Shown here: positions 45,414 through 55,763 of the stretch, piece after piece
Layout: each line of letters starts with the position of its first letter
Position numbering within the stretch: position 1 is the stretch's first letter
Assembly: GCA_003676145.1 (NCBI GenBank)
Contig: NAUB01000028.1
Coordinates: 1-64,000, forward strand
DNA from: a gamma proteobacterium symbiont of Stewartia floridana
Lineage (GTDB): Bacteria > Pseudomonadota > Gammaproteobacteria > Chromatiales > Chromatiaceae
Reading direction: 5' to 3'
DNA: 64,000 nt
Program-made: the position numbers and the translations under genes
Notes under the pieces: generated by a model
Databases searched by the model: none
What the model was told of the DNA's origin: nothing
The model's input: the letters and a program-made list of their open reading frames with translations, nothing else

Positions 45414-48400
45414 TCAAGCGTCTACTAACTTTGTCAAATATTTGGTTTCGAACTCCTCAGCAGAGACAGGATGCCCAAACAGAAAGCCTTGCAGTAGATC
45501 ACACTCATGCTGTAACAAGAAATCGACCTGTTCCTGGGTTTCAACCCCTTCGGCTACCACAGTCAGTGCCAGGGATTTTCCAAGCGCTATAGCCGCCTTG
45601 GCGATCTCTGCATCGTGTCGATGTTGATTGACATCATGGATAAACTCTTTGTCTATCTTTAGTTTGTCAACTTTGAATCTATGGAGATAGCTCAAGGAGG
45701 AGAAACCTGTCCCAAAGTCATCGATTGCAAAATGAATTCCAAGATTGGACAGATGGCGAATGCTCTGTTTCGTATCGTCCGTGGCTTCCATGAAAACAGT
45801 CTCAGTAAACTCAAGTTCGAGTAGGGTGGCAGGTAAACCGGTGATGTAGAGCAAGTTCTCTATACTCTGCTGAAACAATGTATCATTGACCTGCTTTGCA
45901 CAGAGGTTTATTGCGATACGACCAAAGCGATAGTGTCGATCGGTCCATAATTTAGCCTGTTTACAGGCTTCATATAAAACCCAATCGGATATCTGTTTTA
46001 TCATCCCGCGTTTTTCTGCAATCCGTATAAAATCGATAGGTTTCAGAACACCCCGTTTTGGGTGGTTCCATCTAACGAGTGCCTCGATGCCACAGAGTTC
46101 TTGACTGACTGCATCAAATTGCGGTTGATATTGAAGGAAGAACTCCTCCTGCTTGAGGGCAACAATAAGATCATGGGAGAGGCTCAACTCATTATGCATC
46201 TGGAGAGACATTTCATCACCAAAGAAGGTGAACATGCCTCTACCGGCCTCTTTGGCCTTATACAGCGCCAAGTCCGCCTTACTCAGAACATCTTCCTGTT
46301 TGATTGTTTTCGTCTCTGGTACGTAGATGCCAATACTGGTATCGATATAGATCGTATTGTCATCGATTAAAAATTCCTCATTGACAACATCGAGAATTTT
46401 TGATGCCAGATAGGATGCATCCGAGACGGACTCTAGGTTTCTTTGAATTAAAGCAAATTCATCACCTCCCAATCGAGATAGGACGTCAGTCTCCCGAATG
46501 GCTTCCAATAACCGCTGAGCGACTTGTTTCAGCAACTTATCACCCATTGGGTGACCGAGCCGGTCATTAACCTCCTTAAAGTGGTCCAGGTCCAGCAGAT
46601 GTACAGCAAATAGTTCATCGCGACGGCGAAATTGCGCCAATACCTGCTTTAGTTCCATGTTAAACATAACCCGGTTTGGCAGGCCAGTCATCAGGTCATG
46701 ATAGGCAAGATGCTGCATGTTCTGTTCAGAACGTTTCCGTTCGGAAATATCGTGAAAGGAGACTACTGAACCAATAACCTTCCCACTGCCCCATATCGGT
46801 GCCGACCAGTATTCAACCGGGAAGGGTTCTCCGTTCTTCTTCCACAAAACTTCGTCCTCTACATGATACTCATTACCGTCCTTGATGGGACGCATCATGC
46901 AGCACTCTTCTTCCTGTATTGCTGTTCCATCTGGCATTGAATGGTGGATCAAGTGATGATTGTTAGATCCGACGATCTCATCAGCTTTATAGCCGAGCAT
47001 CTCGGACGCTGCTTGGTTGATAAATGTGGTCACACCATTTTCATCGAAGCCAAAAATCCCCTCGGTGGTATGTTCCAGTAGTAACCTGTACCTGGTCTCA
47101 CTTTCAGCAAGAGCATCCATCAACTGTTTCTGTTGGGTAACATCCAGTATTATACCGTTCAGTGTTTTGTTGCTATCAATCAAATACTCGATTGCTCGTC
47201 CTTGCTCAAATACCCAGCGAACTTCGCCATCTCTCTTTATGATTCTATATTCGAGTGTAAACGGTCTACCCTGTTGCACCGCTTTGTTAACATTATTCTC
47301 AACCTCTCTCCTATCGTCTGGATGGATTATCTCTGAATAACTGATGTCTCTGTTGTTTAGTACTTCACTCGTATCATAACCAGTTAGACTACAGAATTCG
47401 TCACTAAGATATTCCATCGTCCAATTTGAATCGTTTTGACAGCTATAAACGATACCCGGTACATTATTTACAAGGGCCTGATAACTGGCTTGGCTAACCT
47501 GGAGTTCTGCATAGGACTTGGCTAACTTTTTGCTCATTTCATTCAGGGCATTCTCTATGATTTTCCATTCGTCGTCCCGGCCGAGAATGATTGTCTTGTC
47601 TAAGTGATCCGCTCCGATATCGGATACCACGCCTGTTAGTGTTTTGAGAGGTTTTTCGATATGCAGTCGTAGCATGTAATACATAGTGCCAATAATCATA
47701 AGTACCATGATCAACATGAACATGCCCATGCGAGTTAAAACATTGATAAACAGCAGGTCAATTTCATCTTTGATCAGTTCTGCAGATAATGCTGCCTCCC
47801 TCTCACTCTGGGAAACCAGTTGATGAAGAGACGATTCGCTATCAGCCAATTGCTGAAGTACGCTTAGAAGAGACGTCAACTCCTCTTTCAAGGCTTTAAC
47901 ATGATTCTTATACTGTTGTACATATTGAGCTAATTTGCGGCCATGTACCGCGACCTCTGGCATCGATGCAGTGATGGTCTGTAACCGTAGGTGAAGCGAA
48001 TAGAGCTCATTATATAGATCACTTCGTTCATAGTTATTGGGATCCGAAACAGTAATGTACTCAGTTGTTTTCTTATCTATGATCAGAAAACTTTCTCGAT
48101 ATCCAGTAATCAGGCTCAGCAGTTGATCGTAGTAATCGATATCAGTACCCTGCAGTGCCGATTCGATCATCCAACTGCTGATTAAGTTCTCCAGTAATGT
48201 GATTTCTTCCTCTGCTGAAGTAAACAATAGTTGAAAATCACCTTGCAGCTGACGAAGATTTTTTGCGTAAATCAAGAAGCGGTCAAATGCACTGGAATAA
48301 CTTTCAAGCACTTCAGATAGTAACTGATTGTCAATATCCTTCGTTATAAGAGAAAGATCTTGAGATATTTGTCTACCTTCCTCGTCAAGCGAGTTGCTTA

Positions 48401-48638
48401 TCGAGTATGTTCGTGTGAGACGATTGATACCGGATGAGATTGCTGCCAGCTGTCTGGTTTTTTTTGAGGTGGCCGTCAATTCGTTGAGTCGGGTATCCGC
48501 AACCTCTTTTACAAGTTCATACGTCGTGTGTAGAGTCTTTTGCAGTACGATCAAGGAGAGTGAGATAATTACAATAAATATGACAATAAAGATCCATATT
48601 TTGGATATGATCTTCAATCTGCCATATCTGTTGTTCAT
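45414..48638 (-). CDS. Membrane HAMP-PAS-PAS-GGDEF-EAL protein
   Basis: 1074 residues. Helices at about 14-35 and 300-325 flank a periplasmic, mostly helical sensor. Then come HAMP (about 325-380), two PAS domains (about 390-500 and 515-630), GGDEF near 725 with the RxxD inhibitory site (RETD), and EAL (GIEALVRW near 850, DDFGTG, KID). Both catalytic motifs look complete. The gene starts about 36 bp after an orphan periplasmic substrate-binding protein, its likely ligand-presenting partner. The ATG at 48638 was chosen over a TTG four codons earlier. Confidence 0.9.
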   Translation of the reverse strand: MNNRYGRLKIISKIWIFIVIFIVIISLSLIVLQKTLHTTYELVKEVADTRLNELTATSKKTRQLAAISSGINRLTRTYSISNSLDEEGRQISQDLSLITKDIDNQLLSEVLESYSSAFDRFLIYAKNLRQLQGDFQLLFTSAEEEITLLENLISSWMIESALQGTDIDYYDQLLSLITGYRESFLIIDKKTTEYITVSDPNNYERSDLYNELYSLHLRLQTITASMPEVAVHGRKLAQYVQQYKNHVKALKEELTSLLSVLQQLADSESSLHQLVSQSEREAALSAELIKDEIDLLFINVLTRMGMFMLIMVLMIIGTMYYMLRLHIEKPLKTLTGVVSDIGADHLDKTIILGRDDEWKIIENALNEMSKKLAKSYAELQVSQASYQALVNNVPGIVYSCQNDSNWTMEYLSDEFCSLTGYDTSEVLNNRDISYSEIIHPDDRREVENNVNKAVQQGRPFTLEYRIIKRDGEVRWVFEQGRAIEYLIDSNKTLNGIILDVTQQKQLMDALAESETRYRLLLEHTTEGIFGFDENGVTTFINQAASEMLGYKADEIVGSNNHHLIHHSMPDGTAIQEEECCMMRPIKDGNEYHVEDEVLWKKNGEPFPVEYWSAPIWGSGKVIGSVVSFHDISERKRSEQNMQHLAYHDLMTGLPNRVMFNMELKQVLAQFRRRDELFAVHLLDLDHFKEVNDRLGHPMGDKLLKQVAQRLLEAIRETDVLSRLGGDEFALIQRNLESVSDASYLASKILDVVNEEFLIDDNTIYIDTSIGIYVPETKTIKQEDVLSKADLALYKAKEAGRGMFTFFGDEMSLQMHNELSLSHDLIVALKQEEFFLQYQPQFDAVSQELCGIEALVRWNHPKRGVLKPIDFIRIAEKRGMIKQISDWVLYEACKQAKLWTDRHYRFGRIAINLCAKQVNDTLFQQSIENLLYITGLPATLLELEFTETVFMEATDDTKQSIRHLSNLGIHFAIDDFGTGFSSLSYLHRFKVDKLKIDKEFIHDVNQHRHDAEIAKAAIALGKSLALTVVAEGVETQEQVDFLLQHECDLLQGFLFGHPVSAEEFETKYLTKLVDA

Positions 48639-48674
48639 GGTGATCGACAAGCCTCTGTATAAAACAGACTCATG

Positions 48675-49670
48675 TTATTGAGGGGTGGTAACCAGAGTTG
48701 CGCCCCTGAGTATTATTGGGCGTGGCTGTATGCCAAGTTCTTTAATACTGTTTACATTGATGTAACGACGGCCTTTATAGTTGCGCGTAACCGGAAGTTT
48801 CTCCATCGGAGTGCCATTCAATGACTCAAGTAACATACTTGCAGCAATTTCACCCTGTTCCTGGCCGGTCTTGGCTACTGCGCTGACTGCGCCGTCTTCC
48901 ACGTGATAGCTGTTACCACCAATTACTGGTCCTTTGTAAATATTTTTAAGGTGCTCTATCACTTGTCGGTTTACCATTGGTTTGCCACTTTCGTCGATGA
49001 TACCTTCGAGACTATCAATGTAGATGGAATCGCAGTGGTTACCATGGATTTCGATAAACTTATTAATCTGATTGGAATCTGTTACCAGAAGAAACTGTTC
49101 GATCGGTACGATATAGGTGGTTTGTTCGCTCTCCACCTGTTTCCTAAGGGCAAGACCTGATGGGCTGGATCGAGTTAGAAAGCAGGTGTTTTCCAAATCC
49201 GGAAGAAGTTGTTTGAGAAAGGCGATGGATTCGCGAATATGACCGCGCTCCAATGTCCCTGAAATATGATGATTTGGATAACCGTATGCCGAAGCATCAT
49301 TGTTCACACCACAAAAAAAGATAGGAGTGGTGACTCTACCCATCAAATAGGGCACGACAAACATGGATTGCGCATTATCGTCGACCGTGATTACACCATC
49401 CGGATTCAGATCTTGGTATAGCTCGTGAGCCATTCTGGCTTTTTCTTGACCTCCCTGTAGATTGACTTTGGTATCCATATAGAAGTAGGTGATCTCTGCA
49501 TGATCACCCAGAATCCGGTCGATACCCTGTTTAATCTCCTTACACCAGGGATTGTTTTGCTCATAGCTCATGACGACTAAAATACGCTGGTCAGCTGACC
49601 ATAGGTTTGATGAGGCAATTAACAGAATAATCAAGCAGCAGTGTGTAAAGAGAGAATTCGATGTGCGCAT
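48675..49670 (-). CDS. ABC-type substrate-binding protein (orphan, TrpX-like family)
   Basis: 331 residues with a signal peptide (hydrophobic 9-22, cleavage near LWSADQ) and a periplasmic-binding fold of the ABC_sub_bind type: ILVVMSYEQNNPWCKEIKQG at the start, PDGVITVDDNAQ near 94, and FFCGVNN near 119. No ABC permease or ATPase lies next to it; the following gene is a membrane GGDEF-EAL protein. A signalling role rather than transport is inferred. The ATG at 49670 begins the signal peptide; one 12 codons upstream is less likely. Confidence 0.82.
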   Translation of the reverse strand: MRTSNSLFTHCCLIILLIASSNLWSADQRILVVMSYEQNNPWCKEIKQGIDRILGDHAEITYFYMDTKVNLQGGQEKARMAHELYQDLNPDGVITVDDNAQSMFVVPYLMGRVTTPIFFCGVNNDASAYGYPNHHISGTLERGHIRESIAFLKQLLPDLENTCFLTRSSPSGLALRKQVESEQTTYIVPIEQFLLVTDSNQINKFIEIHGNHCDSIYIDSLEGIIDESGKPMVNRQVIEHLKNIYKGPVIGGNSYHVEDGAVSAVAKTGQEQGEIAASMLLESLNGTPMEKLPVTRNYKGRRYINVNSIKELGIQPRPIILRGATLVTTPQ

Positions 49671-50442
49671 AGTCGTTACCTGCTCGCAATGTCGAATCCC
49701 ATCCATAGGAGAGAATTAAGGAATTTTACTGAATGATAATGTCCTTATATTGGAATTATGACAATGACCTGTCACAACAAAACTGTAACTAAGTCAGTCT
49801 AAACGAAATTAAGTAATTTCAATCACCTGTCCAGATCAACAAGTAAAGTAACTCCTATTTGAGGGTATATACACAGACACTGCATTGAAAGTTACCAGTC
49901 ATGATAGATAATTTCAATCGATCAGGTTAAGTGATTAGTATTTGATTATACAACTAATGGCTCTTCGTCAATTGCAGCATATTGTTTGCCAATGCATTCA
50001 CTTCAAACAGAGTGTTCGGAGGGTAGTTACTCTGGATTGCCTCTTGCGCTGTTAATTTTGGGCCAGTTTACACTCTGTCAGTCACTTTACTAGCAAAAGA
50101 GCCGGTGCCGATAAACACGATTTATTACCCGCCGTATATATCATAAAGAAAATCTTTAGCTCTCATAAAATGCTATATTTTGAGCTTTTCATGGTTGCTT
50201 GGTGGCAGGTACGTATTCTAGTCCTGGGATAGAGCCTGTCACTGGACTTGACTCAGTCCTCAAGCTCTACTACCGCAGGACCGGTCACACAGCTTAGATA
50301 TGGATGTTCTACACCAGGCGAGAGAGAGTAAAGGGGGAGGGTGCAGGAACAACTTCGTTGAGTGGTATCAACTGTCATGTATTATAATAACGAGGGGTAG
50401 TGCCGAAGTCTTAGATTAGCCATAACAAAAAGAAGGGCTTGT
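49671..50442. other. Intergenic region, nothing recognised
   Basis: About 770 bp between divergent genes, AT-rich in its first half. No ORF with a ribosome site, no RNA gene and no repeat were found. Confidence 0.4.
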
Positions 50443-52185
50443 ATGTTAGATAAATCTTTGCCCAATGGGGTCATGTTCAACGCATACCCTGACAGTATTG
50501 GGTTGAAACTGAGTGATACGGTTACACTGCTGCAACGTCCTGAGTTGCATGATGTCTTTTCCCTCTTCTATATATTGCCTACTTTTTTCCAAAGTGATCT
50601 GGATCGAGGGTTTTCCATAAACCGCTACGAACTCAATGATGAATTGGTCTCAGAAGAGGATCTTCTATCGCTCAAAGAGATGAACATTGTTCTCAAGTTC
50701 GATCTGGTGCTGAACCACCTTTCGGTACGTTCACCTCAGTTCCTCGACATACTGGAAAAGGGTTTCCACTCTCGCTATCGAGACTTTTTTATTGATTGGA
50801 ATAGCTTCTGGGAAGGCGAAGGGGAGATGGGAGAGGATGGTTACATTATTCCGAATGAAGCTCACCTCAACAAACTCTTTATGCGTAAACCTGAGCTGCC
50901 GATTCTATTGGTACGCTTTCCTGATGGCTCGGAGCGTCCCTACTGGAATACCTTTTATCAACAGATACATTATCGTACTCTGGAATCCGATGATATCAAC
51001 CATTTCCGGATGGTGCCGCCTGAGGGTATACAAACGATTCTAGCGAAGGTCAATGCTAGAATTTCCGCGGGAAAACCTTTTCATGATATCGATTTGGGCC
51101 CCTACCAGGACTATCTTGAACAGGTGATCAGCATAGTCGAATCCAAACGACGCTATTTGGGCCAGATGGATTTGAATGCTGAATCGGAAGTGGTCTGGGA
51201 GTTTTATGACGAGACGCTGCAAAGACTTGCAGAATTTGGCGGCAAGTTGATACGTTTGGATGCTTTTGCTTATTTGCATAAAAAACCGGGTTTGACCAAT
51301 TTTTTCAACGTACCAGGTACTTGGGAGTATCTGGATCGTCTCAATGCCATAGCCCAGGATAATCAACTAACCCTGTTGCCGGAAATCCACGCGCAATATG
51401 GTAAACATCTGCACTCGGCTGTTGCAGAGGCAGGTTACCCAATTTACGATTTTTTCCTACCCGGTCTGCTTCTGGATGCCTTGGATCAAGGGCGAAACAT
51501 CCATCTTTTGCGATGGATCGGTGAGATTCAGACGCAGGGTATAGAAACAGTCAACATGCTTGGTTGTCACGATGGAATTCCAGTTCTCGATCTGGATGGT
51601 TTTGAAACAGATTCCCGCTACCAGGCAGGGCTGCTGGAGAAAGCCGATATTGAAGCGATTATTGAAAGGGTACTTGAACGAGGTGGCAGGGTTAAAAATC
51701 TGTTTGGACCTGATGGCAAAAAGATCGCCTATTATCAGGTCAATGCCACCTACTTCAGTGCTTTGGGGGAGGATGAACAGAAGCTGAAGTTGGCACGTGC
51801 CATCCAGCTCTTCATGCCAGGTATTCCCCAGGTTTGGTATCTGGATCTTTTTGCTGGTAGAAATGACTATGCTGCCGCAGATCGGGGAGGACCAGCTGGC
51901 CACAAGGAGATCAATCGAACAACATTAACCAGCGAAATGGTAGAAATAGGTCTAAAAAGTAGTGTGGTGTTGGATCAACTGGAAATGATGCGTCTTCGAA
52001 ATCGGGCGGCAGCGTTCAACGGTATATTAAAAATTGCCGATACACCACCTGAAGAATTGGAGCTATCCTGGATAAATGAAGGTGATACGGCCACCTTAAA
52101 GGCCAATCTTGAAAACCATGAATTCACCATTACTCACGTCTCGGATGAGGGTGGCAGTCAACTCTATAATTACAGCAAATCCTAA
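50443..52185 (+). CDS. GH13_18-type sucrose/glucosylglycerate phosphorylase-like enzyme
   Basis: 580 residues of the alpha-amylase clan with the sucrose-phosphorylase subfamily layout: the early LKFDLVLNHLS region near 86, the nucleophile Asp in LIRLDAFAYL near 272, the acid/base Glu in LLPEIHAQYG near 313, and the transition-state Asp in GCHDGI near 377. GH13_18 enzymes phosphorolyse sucrose, sucrose 6-phosphate, glucosylglycerol or glucosylglycerate; I cannot choose from sequence. A sucrose-phosphatase-like HAD gene follows 13 bp later, suggesting turnover of a sugar-phosphate or compatible solute. Confidence 0.88.
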   Translation: MLDKSLPNGVMFNAYPDSIGLKLSDTVTLLQRPELHDVFSLFYILPTFFQSDLDRGFSINRYELNDELVSEEDLLSLKEMNIVLKFDLVLNHLSVRSPQFLDILEKGFHSRYRDFFIDWNSFWEGEGEMGEDGYIIPNEAHLNKLFMRKPELPILLVRFPDGSERPYWNTFYQQIHYRTLESDDINHFRMVPPEGIQTILAKVNARISAGKPFHDIDLGPYQDYLEQVISIVESKRRYLGQMDLNAESEVVWEFYDETLQRLAEFGGKLIRLDAFAYLHKKPGLTNFFNVPGTWEYLDRLNAIAQDNQLTLLPEIHAQYGKHLHSAVAEAGYPIYDFFLPGLLLDALDQGRNIHLLRWIGEIQTQGIETVNMLGCHDGIPVLDLDGFETDSRYQAGLLEKADIEAIIERVLERGGRVKNLFGPDGKKIAYYQVNATYFSALGEDEQKLKLARAIQLFMPGIPQVWYLDLFAGRNDYAAADRGGPAGHKEINRTTLTSEMVEIGLKSSVVLDQLEMMRLRNRAAAFNGILKIADTPPEELELSWINEGDTATLKANLENHEFTITHVSDEGGSQLYNYSKS

Positions 52186-52198
52186 AGCATAATAAATC

Positions 52199-53035
52199 AT
52201 GAAAATACTCGCCACAGACCTCGATCGTACTCTGTTACCTAACGGTTCATGGCCGGTGGATGAATACGCTATCGAGCTGTTTAATGAATGGACTGCCAAG
52301 CAGGGCGTGTTGGTAGTCTATGTAACTGGCCGAAACCTTGATCTGACAGAAAAGGCCATAGATGAGTTCGGTGTACGCTTTCCTGACATCCTTTGTGGCG
52401 ACGTAGGGACCACCATCCGACATTATGAGAATAACGCCTGGTCGAAGGATCTCGGTTGGGTGGAGCATGTGCATCACATGAGTCCAGGCTGGAATAACTC
52501 AGCAATCCGAAGTGCATTGGAAGGGGTCGAAGGTCTGCGTGAACAGGAGTCTGAACATCAGAATGAATTCAAGCAGAGTTACTATGTAGACCATCAAAAT
52601 CACGAAACCATAATGAGAAAAGTCGAAAGTTTGGTCGGCGGTAGTTTTGATGAAGTGTTGGTCTACAGTTTTGACTCCAGTAATGGCAATGGGCTATTGG
52701 ATGTGCTTCCGGCAAGCGCTACCAAACAGACCTCTCTCGAGTATGTGGCTAAAGTTTACGACGCGGGTAAAGATGTCGTCTTTTGTGGCGATAGCGGTAA
52801 TGATGTATTCCCCCTCACGGCGGGTTTTTTAGGGGTCATGGTGCGCAACGCGGATGAGCAGTTGGTCAAGCAGGTTATGACAGCCAAGCTGAATAATGAT
52901 GCACTGAAGATTTATCACGCCAAAGGAAATTTTAAAGGACTTAATGGTTATTATGTGAGTGGTGTGCTTGAAGGCGCCTATCACTATGGCGTGTTGGATG
53001 ACTCAGTGGAACTTACCACATTTCCGATAAAATGA
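52199..53035 (+). CDS. HAD-IIB hydrolase, sucrose-phosphate-phosphatase-like
   Basis: 278 residues. Motif I is ATDLDRTLLP (residues 5-14; D7 and D9), motif II is VYVTGRN near 40-46, a C2-type cap follows, and motif IV FCGDSGNDVFPL lies near 197-208, as in sucrose-6-phosphate phosphatases. The TDLDRTL variant with Arg is typical of that group. It is coupled to the GH13_18 gene and probably dephosphorylates the sugar product or precursor of that enzyme. Confidence 0.85.
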   Translation: MKILATDLDRTLLPNGSWPVDEYAIELFNEWTAKQGVLVVYVTGRNLDLTEKAIDEFGVRFPDILCGDVGTTIRHYENNAWSKDLGWVEHVHHMSPGWNNSAIRSALEGVEGLREQESEHQNEFKQSYYVDHQNHETIMRKVESLVGGSFDEVLVYSFDSSNGNGLLDVLPASATKQTSLEYVAKVYDAGKDVVFCGDSGNDVFPLTAGFLGVMVRNADEQLVKQVMTAKLNNDALKIYHAKGNFKGLNGYYVSGVLEGAYHYGVLDDSVELTTFPIK

Positions 53036-53200
53036 GACAAGTGCTTCATCGTGTCTGAGTCATCGCTCCCAACAGAGCTACTATTACTTGGAATAAAAAT
53101 TACACGCCTTTATTGTACTAGGCTCATGAAAAGTAACCTGGTTTCTGATGCTTATTAGAATGAGGGCTGTATATTGTTAGGCTTTACGCGGTTCAATAAT

Positions 53201-55741
53201 CTAACTGACATGTAAGTTTCTGTTTTTGTGATGATTAAGCAGCGTATCGACCTGATCAAGTGGGAACGGTCGGTTGATCCAATATCCTTGAAAGCGTTTG
53301 CAACCACAGCTTTTCAGGAGTTCGAATTGTTGTTCGTTAGCTACTCCCTCGGCAACTACCTCCAGGCCAAGATTTCTACCCATTTCGATAATGGTTTTGA
53401 CCATAGTGAGGTCGCCTTCATCCACCAGGATGTCATTAATGAAAGATCTGTCAATTTTTAATTGTGACACATTGAAGCGTTTCAGGTAACTCAATGAGGA
53501 ATAGCCGGTACCAAAATCATCAAGTGAGGTATTGATGCCCATGCTATTGAGTTTTTCAATTTTTTCTTTGGTACTGGATAAATTCGTTATGAGAGTGCTT
53601 TCGGTCAACTCAAGATAGAGTTGATTGCAATCAATCGGGTATTTGTCGATGATCTTGGCAAGATTGCTGATAAAATCTGGCCTTTTAAATTGTAATGCAC
53701 TGATGTTGATTGACAGTGTAAGGGAACGTGTTTCGCTGTTCTGTTGCCAGTGATGCAACTGACGAATGCTCTCCTGTATTACCCATTCACCTATCGGAAT
53801 GATCATGCCATTCAGTTCAATCAATGGAAAGAGTTGGTCAGGGCCGACCACTCCTTTATCTGGATGCTGCCATCTAAGTAATACTTCCGCACCGACTACA
53901 TCACGATTTTGATCAATGATCATTTGATAAAACAGCTGAAACTGTTTATGCGTTATTGCAGTTGTCAGTTCCTGTTCAAGTTGGAGTCTGCTTTTAAGTT
54001 CCTTCTGCATCTCAGGATTAAAAAAGTGTATCGCATTGCGCCCAGACTTTTTTGCTTCATACATGGCAGTATCTGCACGCTTAAGAATATCTTCAGCCCG
54101 CTGGTACTCATCCATGAACAAACAGACACCGATGCTGCAGGTACTGGAGTAGGTGATATTATTGAGTTTCGTTTCGGTGGCAACCGTTTCGAGAATTTTC
54201 TCACAAATGGTCACTACACTGTTATTGATATCCGTACTCTCTTTGCCAATATTTTCGAGGATTACGACGAACTCATCACCGCCAAGGCGAGCCACCAGGT
54301 CATCTTCACGCAGACAGGATGTGATCCGCGATGCCACATCAATAATCAGCAGATCACCAATATCGTGTCCATAGCTGTCATTGAGGTTTTTAAAGTGATC
54401 AAGGTCGATGAAGAGGAGGGCAGAATAACTCTGTTGATGTCGACTTTGGAGAATGACCTGTTTCAAGCGGTTCATAAACAGGCGACGATTGGGTAAACGG
54501 GTCAGAGCATCGTAGAAGGCCAGCTTTTCGACTTCCTTTTCGATCTGCTTACGATGGGTGATGTCATCCTTTACTGCGATGTAGTTGGTTATGTTTCCCT
54601 CTGCATTCATTACCGGAGTAATGGTCATGTGTTCATCGTAGAGGCTTTCATCTTTCTTGCGATTAATCAAATCGCCATGCCAGACCTGTCCTGAACTGAT
54701 GGTCTGCCACATATCAGCATAGAACTCATACTCCTGTTGACCTGAAAAGATCAATTGTTTTGGATTTTTGCCGACTACCTCATCCATTCTGTAGCCAGTC
54801 ATTTTGAGAAAAGCCTGGTTCGCCCATTCAATAATGCCATCCGGGTCAGAGATAAAAATGGCATTGGCAGCCGCTTCAAGCGCCAGATTCTGCTTGAGCA
54901 TCTTCAATTCAGTTTGTTTGCGTTCCGTGACGTCGACATGGGTTCCAACCAGGCGCTTTGGTGACAAGGGTTGATTGTTGTCATCACAGGCGAGCGACGC
55001 CCTGGATAAGATATTCACCCAATGGCCAGCCTTATGTCGCATGCGGAATTCAACTTCAAACTTGTCGATTATACCGGAAAGATATTGATTGACTTGTTCG
55101 AGTGTGTGTTCTCTTTCATCAGGATCGACTAAATTCGCCCAGACTGACAGATCATTCTGCTGTAGTTCTTCATCCCTGTATCCCAACATGCTTTTCCAGC
55201 GGGGAGAGTAGTAAACCTCGTCGGTTTCCAGATTCCAGTCCCAATAACCGTCGTTGGCGCCTTGTAACGCAAGGAACAGACGCTCCCGATTGAGATTGAG
55301 CTCGTGCAGCATCTCCTTATGTTCGGTCACATCGATTATGGTACCTATGATGCCCGTGATATCGTTGATTTCAACCTGAGGGTTGAGGGACATCTCGACC
55401 GGTATCTCTCTATCGCCTTCACCGATCAATAAGGAATCAAAGGAAAATACCTGGCCGTTATTGCTTAATATTTGCTCTATGAGGTCATTGAATTCACGTC
55501 GATCCGCTTCAAGCAGGAAGTGCGAAAGTTGTTGATCGCGCGCTGAATCGACTGGCATGCCGGTAATCTCTTCCCAGGCCTGATTGAGAAAGACGAAACG
55601 GCCATCTCGGTCCAACTGGAATACAATCTGATTGAGATTGCTGACAAGTTCCCGGTAACGACGTTCAGAGGCACGCAGGCGCTCAAGCAACTTCAGGTTT
55701 AGTTGGGCCTGTAATTCGTCGCTTGTTATCTGTTTATTCAC
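53201..55741 (-). CDS. Cytoplasmic PAS-PAS-PAS-GGDEF-EAL protein
   Basis: 846 residues without membrane helices. Three PAS/PAC units (about 25-135, 145-265, 285-395) precede GGDEF near 490, with an RxxD inhibitory site (REDD), and an EAL domain whose signature reads EVL (GAEVLLRW near 617), a tolerated variant; DDFGTG and KID motifs are intact. The start appears to be GTG. It is the third GGDEF-EAL protein within about 15 kb. Confidence 0.88.
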   Translation of the reverse strand: MNKQITSDELQAQLNLKLLERLRASERRYRELVSNLNQIVFQLDRDGRFVFLNQAWEEITGMPVDSARDQQLSHFLLEADRREFNDLIEQILSNNGQVFSFDSLLIGEGDREIPVEMSLNPQVEINDITGIIGTIIDVTEHKEMLHELNLNRERLFLALQGANDGYWDWNLETDEVYYSPRWKSMLGYRDEELQQNDLSVWANLVDPDEREHTLEQVNQYLSGIIDKFEVEFRMRHKAGHWVNILSRASLACDDNNQPLSPKRLVGTHVDVTERKQTELKMLKQNLALEAAANAIFISDPDGIIEWANQAFLKMTGYRMDEVVGKNPKQLIFSGQQEYEFYADMWQTISSGQVWHGDLINRKKDESLYDEHMTITPVMNAEGNITNYIAVKDDITHRKQIEKEVEKLAFYDALTRLPNRRLFMNRLKQVILQSRHQQSYSALLFIDLDHFKNLNDSYGHDIGDLLIIDVASRITSCLREDDLVARLGGDEFVVILENIGKESTDINNSVVTICEKILETVATETKLNNITYSSTCSIGVCLFMDEYQRAEDILKRADTAMYEAKKSGRNAIHFFNPEMQKELKSRLQLEQELTTAITHKQFQLFYQMIIDQNRDVVGAEVLLRWQHPDKGVVGPDQLFPLIELNGMIIPIGEWVIQESIRQLHHWQQNSETRSLTLSINISALQFKRPDFISNLAKIIDKYPIDCNQLYLELTESTLITNLSSTKEKIEKLNSMGINTSLDDFGTGYSSLSYLKRFNVSQLKIDRSFINDILVDEGDLTMVKTIIEMGRNLGLEVVAEGVANEQQFELLKSCGCKRFQGYWINRPFPLDQVDTLLNHHKNRNLHVS

Positions 55742-55763
55742 TGTGGATAGAGAATAAAAGTTG

